A DNA stretch of 64,000 nucleotides from Microbacterium oleivorans (GCF_023715745.1 NZ_JAMBOV010000003.1:248001-312000), one strand, 5' to 3'. Positions 8,437-16,761 are shown, numbered from the stretch's first letter. Notes: generated from the sequence alone by a model not told the origin. A program made the numbers and translations.

Positions 8437-8745
8437 TCACCCCTCGTCGAGCACCGCGCCCGCCCAGACCCAGCACCGACGCTCGTCGTCTCCGATCCGG
8501 AACCGGATCGCCGCCGCCCGGTCGGTCCACATGCACAGGTCCGCATCGACGAGCACAGGCTCCGCTCCGAAGCGCACCCACACCCGCACGCGTCGTGGGC
8601 GAGGATCGGTCGTGACCGGTCTGCGGTCGAGTTCCAGCTCCTCGCTCGACAGCGATTGCAGACGGCCGCCAGAGGCGACCCGGTGCAGGATGCGGTCGTC
8701 CATGCGGGCGTCGATGCTCGCCGCGTAGCGCCTGTTCGAACCCAA
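8437..8745 (-). CDS. Conserved hypothetical protein of Microbacteriaceae
   Basis: A 102-aa protein resembling short actinobacterial hypotheticals that start with xxNRRYAxxID and contain a run of beta-strand-like sequence (RVRVWVRFGAEPVLVDADLC, then AAIRFRIGDDERRCWVWAGAV). No known domain is recognised. The start is a TTG at 8745, with GAGGGA six bases upstream. It is last in a minus-strand run with def and a SnoaL-like gene, 57 bp after the latter, and converges on the FrhB-like gene with an 8-bp gap. Confidence 0.68.
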   Translation of the reverse strand: MGSNRRYAASIDARMDDRILHRVASGGRLQSLSSEELELDRRPVTTDPRPRRVRVWVRFGAEPVLVDADLCMWTDRAAAIRFRIGDDERRCWVWAGAVLDEG

Positions 8746-8802
8746 CCGGCATCCCTCTCTCCGGCCGACATCGAGAGCGTACGGAGGACCGCGGACATCC
8801 GC

Positions 8803-9192
8803 TCAGACGTTGAGTTGATCCCGCATCTCCGCGTCGCCGGAACCGCTCATGGCGACGACACGGTCCGCGTCGACGCGGAGGAACACGAACTCGGCGACGT
8901 TGAGGTGCCGGCGGGTGGGGGCGATGCCGCGCCACACCCCGGTGTGCGTGCCCCCGGCGCGCAGGTGCGCAGCGATGCGCCCGTCCTCCGCGACGACCTG
9001 GATGATCTTCCACCGCCAGTCGGGGAATCCGTGGAAAAGGTCCGCGAGATCGTCGATCCACGCGTCGGCGCCGGCGGGGAGATGCGCGCGCCGGACCCCC
9101 GGGTCCAGGAGCTCCCGAACCGCGGCGAGGTCATGCCTGTTGCACGTGTCGACGAACTCGTCGAACCACGCGTGCAGTTCCCAGGGCTCCAC
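8803..9192 (-). CDS. SnoaL-like / NTF2-fold protein
   Basis: A 129-aa protein of the SnoaL-like polyketide cyclase group (NTF2 fold). It begins with a helix (WFDEFVDTCNRHDLAAVREL), then DLADLFHGFPDWRWKI, a segment very typical of this family, and ends in THTGVWRGIAPTRRHLNVAE. Members range from cyclases and hydrolases to non-enzymatic ligand binders, so the activity is unknown. The start is GTG 9192, 16 bp after def, so it is probably cotranscribed with def. Confidence 0.82.
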   Translation of the reverse strand: MEPWELHAWFDEFVDTCNRHDLAAVRELLDPGVRRAHLPAGADAWIDDLADLFHGFPDWRWKIIQVVAEDGRIAAHLRAGGTHTGVWRGIAPTRRHLNVAEFVFLRVDADRVVAMSGSGDAEMRDQLNV

Positions 9193-9208
9193 GTGAGAAA
9201 GGCGCCGA

Positions 9209-9775
9209 TCAGGCGTCGAGGTCGTCGACGCCCGGCATCCAGCTGTGCCCTGGCTTGCCCCACCCGCGCTTGCGGGCGATCTTCTGCGTCGTCTTCCAGT
9301 CCGAGTCCGACAGGCGGTCGATGTAGAGGATGCCGTTGAGGTGGTCGAACTCGTGCTGCATGATGCGCGCGCGCCACCCGTCGACGCGGATCTCGACGGG
9401 CGCCCCCTCGAGGTCGGTGCCGGTCACGAGCACGGCGTCGGCGCGACGCAGCGGGAACCGCTCGCCGGGGAAGGAGAGGCAGCCCTCCGACTCGTCGTCG
9501 GGATCGGGGGAGCCGGGTTCGGGTGGGCTCATCCAGAGCTCCGGGTTGATGAGGACTCCGCGCCACGGCTGACCCTCGTCGTCCTGGTACGAGTACGTGT
9601 AGATCCGCAGACCCACACCGACCTGCGGAGCAGCCAGTCCGACCCCGGGCGCCGTGTCCATCGTCTCGAACATGTCTGCCACGAGCGTGCGGATGTCGTC
9701 GGTCACCTCGTCGACGGGAGCGGCGACGGAATGGAGGACGGGATCGCCCATGATGCGAATCGGAAGTACGGCCAC
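9209..9775 (-). CDS. def: Peptide deformylase
   Basis: Removes the formyl group from the initiator Met of nascent proteins. All three motifs are present: GVGLAAPQVG (motif 1), EGCLSFPG (motif 2, Cys metal ligand) and QHEFDHLNG (motif 3, HExxH with catalytic Glu). The length of 188 aa fits the actinobacterial type. Start GTG 9775 (MAVLPIRIMGDPVLH). It heads the minus-strand run def, SnoaL-like, hypothetical, and is divergent from the DMT transporter with a 41-bp gap. Confidence 0.97.
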   Translation of the reverse strand: MAVLPIRIMGDPVLHSVAAPVDEVTDDIRTLVADMFETMDTAPGVGLAAPQVGVGLRIYTYSYQDDEGQPWRGVLINPELWMSPPEPGSPDPDDESEGCLSFPGERFPLRRADAVLVTGTDLEGAPVEIRVDGWRARIMQHEFDHLNGILYIDRLSDSDWKTTQKIARKRGWGKPGHSWMPGVDDLDA

Positions 9776-9804
9776 GTCAGAAGCCTAACGAGGCCCCGGC
9801 CCGG

Positions 9805-9810
9805 TATCGT
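9805..9810 (+). promoter_or_regulatory. -10 element of leaderless DMT transporter gene
   Basis: TATCGT, then CGAGGC, then GTG 9817. Confidence 0.5.
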
Positions 9811-9816
9811 CGAGGC

Positions 9817-10896
9817 GTGATTCTCCCCGGGACGCCGATCGACGACCTCACCGACGAGCTCGTCGGCGTCTTCGGGAACCCGGCCATCCTCATCGGCATC
9901 CCGCTCGCTGTGATCGGCGCCGTGTTCATGTCGTTCGGGGCGCAGTACCAGCACCGGGGTGTCCAGAAAGTCGAGCGGCTGACGGCGCAGGCGGGTGTCT
10001 CCGGCCTGACCGGCGGTCAGCTGCTGCGGCTCCTGCGTCGGCCGTCGTGGGTCCTCGGGACCGTCATGCTCGGGCTCGCGATCCTCTGCCAGCTCGCCGC
10101 GCTCTCGTTCGCGCCGCTCATCCTCGTCCAGCCGATCGGGGCGATCTCTCTCGTCATCACCACGCTCCTCAACGCGAGAGTCAGCGGACACAAGCCGACC
10201 CGCCGTTCGATCACCTCGATCGCGCTGTGCGTGGGCGGCATCTTCATCTTCGTGACGGTCGCGGCACTGTACGCGACGGAACGACCGATCAGCGACCCGC
10301 AGCTGCTCACGGTCCTCTGGATCCTCCTCGGCGTCGTCGTCGTGCTGAGCGTGCTGTGGGTCACGCTGCGCAAGCGGATGCGGGCGCTGTTCTACATCGT
10401 GGCCGCAGGCATCGTCTACGGCTTCGTCGCGACCTTGGCGAAGGTCGTCATCAACCGCATCTCGAACGGCGACTTCGAGTGGCTCACGGTCCTCTGCATC
10501 GTCGCGCTGCTCGCCGGCACCGCCATGGGCGCGTACTTCGTCCAGACCGCCTACTCGTCGGGCCCACCCGACCTCGTCATCGCGGGGCTCACCGTCATCG
10601 ACCCGATCGTCGCGATCGTCATCGGACTCGCCGTCCTGGACGAGGCTCGCGGGGCGCCGTTCTGGGCGTACATCGGTTTCGCCATCGCAGGAGCACTTGC
10701 GATCATCGGCGTCTTCCAGCTCGCTCGCTATCACCCGCAGGTGATCAGCGACAGCCAGGAGATCCCGATCGCGCGCGGCAGCAGCGAGTTCACCGACGGG
10801 AAGAAGCCCACGACGGGATCCATCCGCCTCACGGAGACCGTCTCGAAGGTCTGGCCGGACCCACCCGTGAAGGACGAGGAACGGCCGAAACGATAG
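9817..10896 (+). CDS. DMT-family (EamA/NIPA-like) membrane transporter
   Basis: A 359-aa integral membrane protein with about nine to ten hydrophobic segments, the first at residues 21-38 (PAILIGIPLAVIGAVFMSFG) and the last near 285-305 (AYIGFAIAGALAIIGVFQLA). The repeat of the drug/metabolite transporter fold is visible, including the family-typical ITVIDPIVAIVIG-like segment followed by LDEARGAPFW. Substrate unknown; some relatives move magnesium or metabolites. The C-terminal 55 residues are hydrophilic and probably cytoplasmic. GTG 9817 is set by the upstream -10 spacing. Confidence 0.85.
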   Translation: MILPGTPIDDLTDELVGVFGNPAILIGIPLAVIGAVFMSFGAQYQHRGVQKVERLTAQAGVSGLTGGQLLRLLRRPSWVLGTVMLGLAILCQLAALSFAPLILVQPIGAISLVITTLLNARVSGHKPTRRSITSIALCVGGIFIFVTVAALYATERPISDPQLLTVLWILLGVVVVLSVLWVTLRKRMRALFYIVAAGIVYGFVATLAKVVINRISNGDFEWLTVLCIVALLAGTAMGAYFVQTAYSSGPPDLVIAGLTVIDPIVAIVIGLAVLDEARGAPFWAYIGFAIAGALAIIGVFQLARYHPQVISDSQEIPIARGSSEFTDGKKPTTGSIRLTETVSKVWPDPPVKDEERPKR

Positions 10897-10899
10897 GCT
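10894..10899 (+). promoter_or_regulatory. Probable -10 element of tRNA-Met, formed partly by a stop codon
   Basis: TAGGCT, whose first three bases are the stop codon of the DMT transporter gene. Predicted initiation near 10906 is five bases before the tRNA. Confidence 0.45.
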
Positions 10900-10910
10900 C
10901 GTTCCCACAG

Positions 10911-10984
10911 GGGGCGGTGGCCAAGCTGGTCAAGGCAGCGGGCTCATAACCCGACGATCGTGGGTTCAAGTCCCACCCGCCCTA
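10911..10984 (+). tRNA. tRNA-Met (CAT)
   Basis: Acceptor GGGGCGG/CCGCCCT (with a G-T closing pair), D-stem GCC/GGC, anticodon loop CTCATAA with CAT at 10945-10947, T-arm GTGGG-TTCAAGT-CCCAC. CCA is not encoded (A73 is followed by CCG). The anticodon stem has three stacked G-C pairs, an initiator-like trait, but the 1-72 position is G-T rather than the C-A mismatch, and the body differs from usual initiators. Elongator Met is the first choice; Ile2 read by lysidine cannot be excluded. Confidence 0.85.
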
Positions 10985-11371
10985 CCGATGCCGCGACTCG
11001 ATCGGCTCGAAGTCCATCCGGTCGAGGGTCGCGTAGAACCAGGTGGCCACCCCGGCTGTGAGGACGACGAACGCACCCCCCGTCGCGACGGGGCGGTTAC
11101 CGTCTTCGCTCAGCTGCCATCGGAAGAAGGCGGTGTCCCTCTCGACGCGGGGTGCATCGCGGAGAGAGGCCTTCATACCCGGCGTCAGGGACGCCACCAT
11201 GGCCGCCACCCGGCGTTCGAACGCCGCACGACCGTACACCGGACGGTCGAAGCTCACGTGGCAGATGTCGGGGTGGATCAAGCGTTCGATGGCTGCGCCA
11301 CGGCGCGCTGCGTCGCGCTCATTGATGATCTCCGCCAGGTACACAGCGGGGAACACGTCGCCCGTGGACAT
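10982..11371 (-). CDS. SnoaL-like / NTF2-fold protein
   Basis: A 129-aa protein with the NTF2-fold pattern: helix (VYLAEIINERDAARRGAAI), LIHPDICHVSFDRPVYGRAA, then strands ending ATWFYATLDRMDFEPIESR. It resembles ketosteroid isomerase-like polyketide cyclase family members; activity unknown. Its TAG stop (complement of 10982-10984) covers the last three bases of the tRNA-Met gene on the other strand. ATG 11371 gives the family start MSTGDVFPAVYL. Confidence 0.75.
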   Translation of the reverse strand: MSTGDVFPAVYLAEIINERDAARRGAAIERLIHPDICHVSFDRPVYGRAAFERRVAAMVASLTPGMKASLRDAPRVERDTAFFRWQLSEDGNRPVATGGAFVVLTAGVATWFYATLDRMDFEPIESRHR

Positions 11372-11424
11372 GCGTCAAGGACAGCGCCCGGCGACGCGCG
11401 CCGTCAACATCTTCCCGGTGCCGC

Positions 11425-12123
11425 TCAGCGGTGGTACCGGGGCGTCGGCCCTGCGGCTCCGCGCTGGACGGCGTCGTACGAGGGCTGCCGCAGGCCGTGT
11501 ACCCAACGCGGCATCCGGGCGCCGGGAATGAGGCGTCGGCCTGCATCCGCCCTCATCTCGTCGGGGGCGTCGACACTCCGCAGCTCCACCAGCGCGAACG
11601 GATGCCAGGGCCCTCGCGGCGTCGCGTGTGAGAGCTCGAGCCACCACGACGCCGCGCGCAGCGCGGCCTGGAGACCCGTCCGGTCGGCGGGCAGACGAGG
11701 ACTCAGTGAACGGGCCCGTAGCACCATCGAGCCCCGCGCGCCCTCGTACGGCAGGAGCGTGCCGTAGACGCCGGGCGACGGGCACACGCGCAGAAGCAGG
11801 GCGAAGCGAAGGGGGACACCGGAGCCCGTCGATGCGAATTCGAGGTCGGCAGTCCCCTCCGGCGTCTCCACCCGAAGCGCCAGTCCGAGGACGTCGGGGA
11901 ACGGCGCGGGAAGCCCGAGGGATCGCGAGAACCGGGCCGTCAGCATCTGACGTTCACCCGGCGCCGCATCGTCGATCCACCGGATGCCTGAAGGTGACGT
12001 TCGTGGAAGCCAGTGCACGGACCCCGAGAGCGGAAGCCCTCGCGAATGGATCGGGCGAGGACGGCGCAGGTGCTGGAGAACTGTGAACACGCGCGCGAGG
12101 GCGCGCCCGATCGCGCTGATCAA
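11425..12123 (-). CDS. Conserved actinobacterial hypothetical protein
   Basis: A 232-aa protein of a family found in Microbacteriaceae and other actinobacteria, sometimes labelled phosphodiesterase without evidence. The core RSLGLPAPFPDVLGLALRV and DLEFASTGSGVPLRFALLL recalls the heme-lacking edge of catalase-like folds, but no heme ligand is visible. The start is TTG 12123, which overlaps the TGA of the upstream 52-aa gene (TTGA), so translation is probably coupled. Function not assigned. Confidence 0.7.
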   Translation of the reverse strand: MISAIGRALARVFTVLQHLRRPRPIHSRGLPLSGSVHWLPRTSPSGIRWIDDAAPGERQMLTARFSRSLGLPAPFPDVLGLALRVETPEGTADLEFASTGSGVPLRFALLLRVCPSPGVYGTLLPYEGARGSMVLRARSLSPRLPADRTGLQAALRAASWWLELSHATPRGPWHPFALVELRSVDAPDEMRADAGRRLIPGARMPRWVHGLRQPSYDAVQRGAAGPTPRYHR

Positions 12124-12278
12124 GACATCTGCGTGGACGCCGTGTCGTCTTGCTCCGACTCGCCTTCACCGGCGCGCGCCGCGTCAGCTTTGACTTCGTC
12201 GCTCGCCGCATCCGTGGGCGGCGCGTCGTCGGCGTGCGCGTCCTCGGCGTCGCGGTGGTGGGGAGTGTTGTCGCTCAT
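12120..12278 (-). CDS. 52-aa acidic protein, unknown
   Basis: Short open frame starting MSDNTPHHRDAEDAHADD and ending QDDTASTQMS; rich in Asp, Glu, Ala and His, with no hydrophobic core, so probably disordered. It is supported by a strong GGAAGGAACACC ribosome binding site in front of ATG 12278 and by the 4-base TTGA overlap with the next gene. Composition resembles the 88-aa acidic protein at 31921-32187 (MSDxxTP start), but homology is not certain. Confidence 0.6.
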   Translation of the reverse strand: MSDNTPHHRDAEDAHADDAPPTDAASDEVKADAARAGEGESEQDDTASTQMS

Positions 12279-12370
12279 GGTGTTCCTTCCGTCCAAGGTC
12301 TCACCCTCTCGCCGGTGCCCCGATCCGCGTACGGGCTTGACGGGCGACGCAACTCGTGAGTGTTACACGG

Positions 12371-12400
12371 TTGTGATTCGAGCTCGTCGTGGGCGATAAT
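12371..12400 (+). promoter_or_regulatory. Probable sigma-70-type promoter of the DUF3145 gene
   Basis: TTGTGA (12371-12376), 18-bp spacer, GATAAT (12395-12400); initiation expected near 12407, giving a leader of about 73 bases. Confidence 0.6.
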
Positions 12401-12479
12401 GGCGGCACAACCGGATATCCGGCCAGCACTCTCCATCAGGTCGTAGGGGAAGACGTACCTGAACGAAACGGAGAGATCG

Positions 12480-12983
12480 ATGGCCACACCTCAGGCGCGC
12501 GGAGTGATCTTCATCCACTCCGCGCCACGCGCGCTGTGCCCCCACTTGGAGTGGGCGGCCGGACGCGCCCTCGGTCATGCCGTCAACTTCGAGTGGGCGG
12601 ACCAGCCCGTCCTCGACGGCAGCCGGCGCGCGGAGTTCTACTGGGAGGGACCCGCCGGCACCGGCGCCGCCCTCGCCACCGCCATGCGTGGGTGGGAGCA
12701 CCTGCGTTACGAGGTGAGCGAGGATCCGACGCCTCGCAGCGACGGCGGCCGCTGGCTCCACACGCCGAGCCTCGGCATCCACTATGCGCAGACGGATACG
12801 GCGGGCAATGTCGTCATCGGCGAGGATCGCCTCCGGTACGCGATGGAGATCGCGGCGGGAGACATCGCCGAGCTGCAGCGGGAGCTGGACGTCGCGCTCG
12901 GGGTTGCATGGGATGACGAACTCGAACCGTTCCGGCACGCGAGCGACGACGCTCCGGTCGTGTGGCTGCACAAGGTCGGCTGA
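12480..12983 (+). CDS. DUF3145 family protein
   Basis: A 167-aa actinobacteria-specific protein. The start ARGVIFIHSAPRALCPHLEW and the middle EFYWEGPAGTGAALA are the family hallmarks. It is nearly universal in actinobacteria and usually near the fatty acid synthesis operon, as here, but its role is unknown. ATG 12480 follows AACGGAGAGATCG. A leader of about 73 bases separates it from the predicted promoter. It converges on fabF across a strong hairpin. Confidence 0.93.
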   Translation: MATPQARGVIFIHSAPRALCPHLEWAAGRALGHAVNFEWADQPVLDGSRRAEFYWEGPAGTGAALATAMRGWEHLRYEVSEDPTPRSDGGRWLHTPSLGIHYAQTDTAGNVVIGEDRLRYAMEIAAGDIAELQRELDVALGVAWDDELEPFRHASDDAPVVWLHKVG

Positions 12984-13104
12984 GACGGTCGGGGGTGTCA
13001 GGACACTTCACGATCGGAGAGGATGCCAGGCGGGGCAGGAGAGCCTCGACCGGCTGCGGACGGCTTCCCGGAGACCGGGGCGGCCTCGGCCCCGCCTGAG
13101 CGAG

Positions 13105-13145
13105 ACGACAGACGCCCCCGGTGGCTTCCCGGGGGCGTCTGTCGT
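13105..13145. terminator. Bidirectional hairpin terminator between DUF3145 and fabF
   Basis: Perfect 17-bp stem (13105-13121 with 13129-13145, core GACGCCCCCGG) and a seven-base loop, in a 170-bp convergent gap. No long T-run, as is usual in this GC range. Confidence 0.85.
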
Positions 13146-13153
13146 GGTCGGAG

Positions 13154-14392
13154 TCAGACCGAGCGGAACGCGACGACGGCGTTGTGGCCGCCGAATCCGA
13201 ACGAGTTGCTGATGGCCAGCTGATCACCGTCGCCGAGCGGCACGGCGTCGCCCGAGAGACGGAACGGCACGGCCGGGTCGGGCTCGGTGATGTTGATGGT
13301 CGGCGGAGCCACACGGTCGCGCAGCGCGAGGACCGTGAACATCGCCTCGAGGGCTCCCGTGCCGCCCAGAAGGTGGCCGGTGGACGCCTTCGTGGCCGAC
13401 ACCGGCATCTCGTCCACGCGGTCACCGAAGACCGACTTCAGAGCGACGTACTCGTTGGGGTCGCCGACGGGGGTCGAGGTCGCATGCGCGTTGACGTGCG
13501 TGACGTCGGCGGGCGCGGCATCCGCCATCTCCAGCGCGAGCCGCACCGCACGCGCGGCGCCGGTGCCCTCCGGGTCGTTGGCCGTGATGTGGTACGAATC
13601 CGCCGTGACGCCACCGCCGACGAGCTCGGCGTAGATCTTGGCACCGCGCGCCTTCGCGTGCTCCTCGGTCTCGAGGATGAGGACCGCGGCGCCCTCGCCC
13701 ATGACGAAGCCGTCACGGTCGATGCTGCCGGGACGGGAGGCTGTTGCGGGGGAGTCGTTGCGTCGCGAGAGCGCCTGCATCGAGGCGAACGACGCGATCG
13801 TGATGGGGTGGATCGCCGATTCGGTGCCACCTGCGATGACGACGTCGGCGAGGCCGGCGCGCATGTGCTCGAGGGCGTTGACGATCGACTCGGTGCTCGA
13901 GGCGCATGCGCTCGCGAACGTGCGGGCGTAGGCGCGGGCACCGAAGTGCAGGGACAGGTTGCCCGCCGCGGCATTGGGCATGAGCATGGGCACCGTCATG
14001 GGCATGACGCGGCGCGGGCCCTTCTCACGCAGGGTGTCCCATGCGTCGAGCAGCGTCCACACGCCGCCGATGCCGGTGGCGAACTCGACGCCCAGACGCT
14101 CGGGGTCGACCTCGGGCGAGCCGGCGTCCTCCCACGCTTCCTTGGCCGCGACCATCGCCAGCTGCGACGACGGGTCGAGGCGCTTGGCGACCGGGCGCTC
14201 CAGGACGGTCTCCGGGCGCACCTTCGCCTCTGCGGCGAAGGTGACGGGCAGCTGGTACTGCTCGACCCACTCGTGCTCGAGCGTGCGGGTACCTGATTCA
14301 CCGGCGAGGAGGGCGTCCCAGCTCTCGCCGGCGGTACCGCCGATGGGGGAGGTCGCACCGATGCCGGTGACGAAGATTCGCTTGTTGCTCAT
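13154..14392 (-). CDS. fabF: 3-oxoacyl-ACP synthase II (KAS II)
   Basis: Condenses acyl-ACP with malonyl-ACP in type II fatty acid synthesis. The Cys-His-His triad is visible: nucleophile in ACASSTES, first His in NAHATSTPVGDPNE and second in KASTGHLLGGTGA. The length of 412 aa is normal. GAGGGAACC precedes ATG 14392. It is the last gene of the fabD-fabH-acpP-fabF operon, 50 bp after acpP, and ends at the 13105-13145 hairpin. Confidence 0.97.
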   Translation of the reverse strand: MSNKRIFVTGIGATSPIGGTAGESWDALLAGESGTRTLEHEWVEQYQLPVTFAAEAKVRPETVLERPVAKRLDPSSQLAMVAAKEAWEDAGSPEVDPERLGVEFATGIGGVWTLLDAWDTLREKGPRRVMPMTVPMLMPNAAAGNLSLHFGARAYARTFASACASSTESIVNALEHMRAGLADVVIAGGTESAIHPITIASFASMQALSRRNDSPATASRPGSIDRDGFVMGEGAAVLILETEEHAKARGAKIYAELVGGGVTADSYHITANDPEGTGAARAVRLALEMADAAPADVTHVNAHATSTPVGDPNEYVALKSVFGDRVDEMPVSATKASTGHLLGGTGALEAMFTVLALRDRVAPPTINITEPDPAVPFRLSGDAVPLGDGDQLAISNSFGFGGHNAVVAFRSV

Positions 14393-14442
14393 GGTTCCCT
14401 CGTGCTGCTCCGGTGGGGGCGGACCCCCACCGGACGCGCGGA

Positions 14443-14691
14443 TCAGGCCTGGTTGGACGAGATGTAGGTGACGGCGTCGCCGACGGTCTTGAGGTTCTTG
14501 ACCTCGTCGTCGGGGATCGTGACGCCGAACTTCTCCTCGGCGTTGACGACGATCGTCATCATCGAGATGGAGTCGATGTCGAGGTCGTCCGTGAACGACT
14601 TCTCCAGCGCGACCTCGTCGGCCGAGATGCCGGTCTCGTCGGTGATGAGTTCGGCCAGGCCGGCGAGGACCTCGTCGTTGGTGAATGCCAT
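14443..14691 (-). CDS. acpP: Acyl carrier protein
   Basis: An 82-aa carrier of the growing acyl chain. The phosphopantetheine-bearing Ser lies in DLDIDSISMMTIV (DSI instead of the enteric DSL), in a highly acidic four-helix layout. AGGAG-like sequence precedes ATG 14691. It sits 70 bp after fabH and 50 bp before fabF. Confidence 0.96.
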   Translation of the reverse strand: MAFTNDEVLAGLAELITDETGISADEVALEKSFTDDLDIDSISMMTIVVNAEEKFGVTIPDDEVKNLKTVGDAVTYISSNQA

Positions 14692-14761
14692 GGGATTGCT
14701 CCTTCTGTGGGTATCGGGCCCAGCCGGGCCGGTAGTCAGTTTAGGTGGGGGAGAGTCGCCG

Positions 14762-15763
14762 TCATGGGAGGACGACGACCTGTGCGCCGAACACGAGTCC
14801 GGCGCCGAAACCGATCTGCAGGGCGAGACCGCCGCTGAGCTCCGGGTGCTCCTCGAGCAGACGATGCGTCGCCAGCGGGATGGATGCCGCCGACGTGTTG
14901 CCCGTGGTCTCGATGTCGCGGCCGATGACGACGGATTCGGGGAGCTTCAGCTGCTTCGCGAACTCGTCGATGATGCGCATGTTCGCCTGGTGCGGCACGA
15001 AGGCGGCCAGGTCGTCGGGGGTGATGCCCGCCGCCTCGATGGCCTGACGCGCGACCTTGACCATCTCCCAGACCGCCCAGCGGAAGACGGTCGGGCCTTC
15101 CTGGCGCAGCGTGGGCCACGGCGCGGCACCGTCACGGAACTCGGTCAGCGTGTGGTTCATGCCCACGGCATCCGCCTTGGATCCGTCCGAGCCCCAGATC
15201 GTCGGACCGATGCCCGGGGTCTCGCTCGGGCCGACGACGACGGCGCCCGCTCCGTCACCGAGGAGGAACGAGATCGAGCGGTCGCTCGGATCGACGATGT
15301 CGCTGAGCTTCTCGGTGCCGATGACGACCGCGTAGTGGGCGGCCCCTGCGCGGATGAGGGCGTCCGCCTGCGCGACGCCGTAGGCGAAGCCCGCGCAGGC
15401 TGCGTTCAGGTCGTACGCGGCTGCGGGGTTGGCGCCGACGCGGTCGGCGACGATCGCCGACACCGACGGAGTCTGCTTGGGGTTCGAGATCGTCGCGACG
15501 ATGACCGCGTCGATCTCGTCGGCGGGGACGCCCGAGCGCTCGATGGCCTCGGCGGCGGCATCCGCGGCGAGATCGATCGCCGTCGTGTCCGCCTCGGCCC
15601 GGACGCGGGTGACGATACCGGTGCGCTGGCGGATCCACTCGTCGCTCGAGTCGATCGGACCGATGAGGTCCTCGTTCGGGACCGCGTTCTCGCCGCGCGC
15701 GGCGCCGTAGGCGTAGATGCGGGTGTGGGCGGCACCGGTCGGCTGGATCAGCTGGGGGGTCAT
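14762..15763 (-). CDS. fabH: 3-oxoacyl-ACP synthase III
   Basis: Starts fatty acid synthesis by joining an acyl-CoA primer to malonyl-ACP. The triad is present: Cys in LNAACAGFAYG, His in FVPHQANMRI, Asn in ETTGNTSAAS. The length of 333 aa is usual. The frame is open much further upstream but that part is antisense to nothing useful and lies in fabD; ATG 15763 overlaps the fabD stop (ATGA), which fixes the start and suggests coupling. Actinobacterial enzymes often prefer branched primers; specificity is not visible here. Confidence 0.96.
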   Translation of the reverse strand: MTPQLIQPTGAAHTRIYAYGAARGENAVPNEDLIGPIDSSDEWIRQRTGIVTRVRAEADTTAIDLAADAAAEAIERSGVPADEIDAVIVATISNPKQTPSVSAIVADRVGANPAAAYDLNAACAGFAYGVAQADALIRAGAAHYAVVIGTEKLSDIVDPSDRSISFLLGDGAGAVVVGPSETPGIGPTIWGSDGSKADAVGMNHTLTEFRDGAAPWPTLRQEGPTVFRWAVWEMVKVARQAIEAAGITPDDLAAFVPHQANMRIIDEFAKQLKLPESVVIGRDIETTGNTSAASIPLATHRLLEEHPELSGGLALQIGFGAGLVFGAQVVVLP

Positions 15764-16677
15764 GCGTTCTCTCCGGTCAGGAGGGCGTTCGCTGCGGCGA
15801 GGTCCTCGGGCGTCTTCACCGCAACAGACGGTACGCCGCGCAGTCCGCGCTTGGCGAGTCCGACGAGTGTCCCCGCCGGGGCCAGCTCGATGATGCCCGC
15901 GACACCGTTCGCCGCGAAGGAGGACATGCACAGATCCCACCGGACGGGGTTCGCGACCTGTGCGACCAGGAGGTCGAGCGCTGCGCGCCCATCCGAGACG
16001 GTGCCCCCGTCGCGGTTGCTCCAGAGCGTGAGGGAGGGATCGGATGCCGCCACGTCGGCTGCAGCGGAGCGGAGCGTCTCGACGGCGGGGGCCATGTACC
16101 GCGTGTGGAACGCGCCGGCGACCTGCAGGGGGATCACACGGCTTCCGCGCGGTGCGTCGGCGCCGAGTTCGGCGAGGGCGGGGAGCGCACCGGCGGCGAC
16201 GATCTGACCGCCGCCGTTGTAGTTCGCCGGCGTGAGGTCGAGCTCCTCGAGGCGCCCGAGCACGGCCGACTCGTCTCCGCCGACGACGGCGCTCATGCCC
16301 GTCTCCTCGAGTGCAGCGGCCTCGGCCATTGCGCGCCCGCGGATGCCGACCAGACGCATGCCGTCCTCCTCGGAGAGCACTCCCGACGCGACGAGCGCCG
16401 CGATCTCGCCGACCGAGTGGCCGGCGACACCGTCGGGGCGGTGGCCGGCGGCGATGAGGGAGCGCCATGAGAGGAGGCTGGCTGCGACGATGAGCGGCTG
16501 GGCCACTTTGGTGTCGCGGATACGGTCGGCATCCCATTCGGTCCCCGCGGCGACGAGGTCGACCCCGGCGTACGCGGAGTACTGCTCGAGCAGTTCGCGG
16601 GTGCCTTCGGTTTCGAGCCACGGGGCGAGGAACCCGGGGGTCTGCGAACCCTGGCCCGGGAAGACGGCGATGATCAC
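15760..16677 (-). CDS. fabD: Malonyl-CoA:ACP transacylase
   Basis: Loads malonyl groups onto ACP. The nucleophile elbow GHSVGE and the opening VFPGQGSQ are clear, with the catalytic His in GAFHTRYM. Two starts are possible: ATG 16686 and GTG 16677. AAGG abuts the ATG but lies nine bases before the GTG, and family members begin just before the VFPGQGSQ motif, so GTG 16677 (305 aa) is chosen. First gene of the fab operon, 84 bp after fasR. Confidence 0.95.
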   Translation of the reverse strand: MIIAVFPGQGSQTPGFLAPWLETEGTRELLEQYSAYAGVDLVAAGTEWDADRIRDTKVAQPLIVAASLLSWRSLIAAGHRPDGVAGHSVGEIAALVASGVLSEEDGMRLVGIRGRAMAEAAALEETGMSAVVGGDESAVLGRLEELDLTPANYNGGGQIVAAGALPALAELGADAPRGSRVIPLQVAGAFHTRYMAPAVETLRSAAADVAASDPSLTLWSNRDGGTVSDGRAALDLLVAQVANPVRWDLCMSSFAANGVAGIIELAPAGTLVGLAKRGLRGVPSVAVKTPEDLAAANALLTGENA

Positions 16678-16721
16678 GGTTTCCATCCTTGCAAGTTCGG
16701 GTCGGACGTGCTGTCGGTCGG

Positions 16722-16737
16722 CGCACAAGAAAGTGCG
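16722..16737. promoter_or_regulatory. Inverted repeat in the fasR-fabD gap, candidate FasR site
   Basis: CGCAC-AAGAAA-GTGCG at 16722-16737, next to TTTGTTCGTG at 16743-16752. Streptomyces FasR binds in the fabD promoter; this is the only dyad in the 84-bp gap. Binding is a guess. Confidence 0.3.
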
Positions 16738-16761
16738 ATTCGTTTGTTCGTGTCGTACAGG

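Noticed and set aside
10911..10984. Initiator tRNA-fMet
   Set aside because: Three G-C pairs in the anticodon stem fit, but the 1-72 pair is G-T rather than a C-A mismatch and the D and T arms differ from known initiators.
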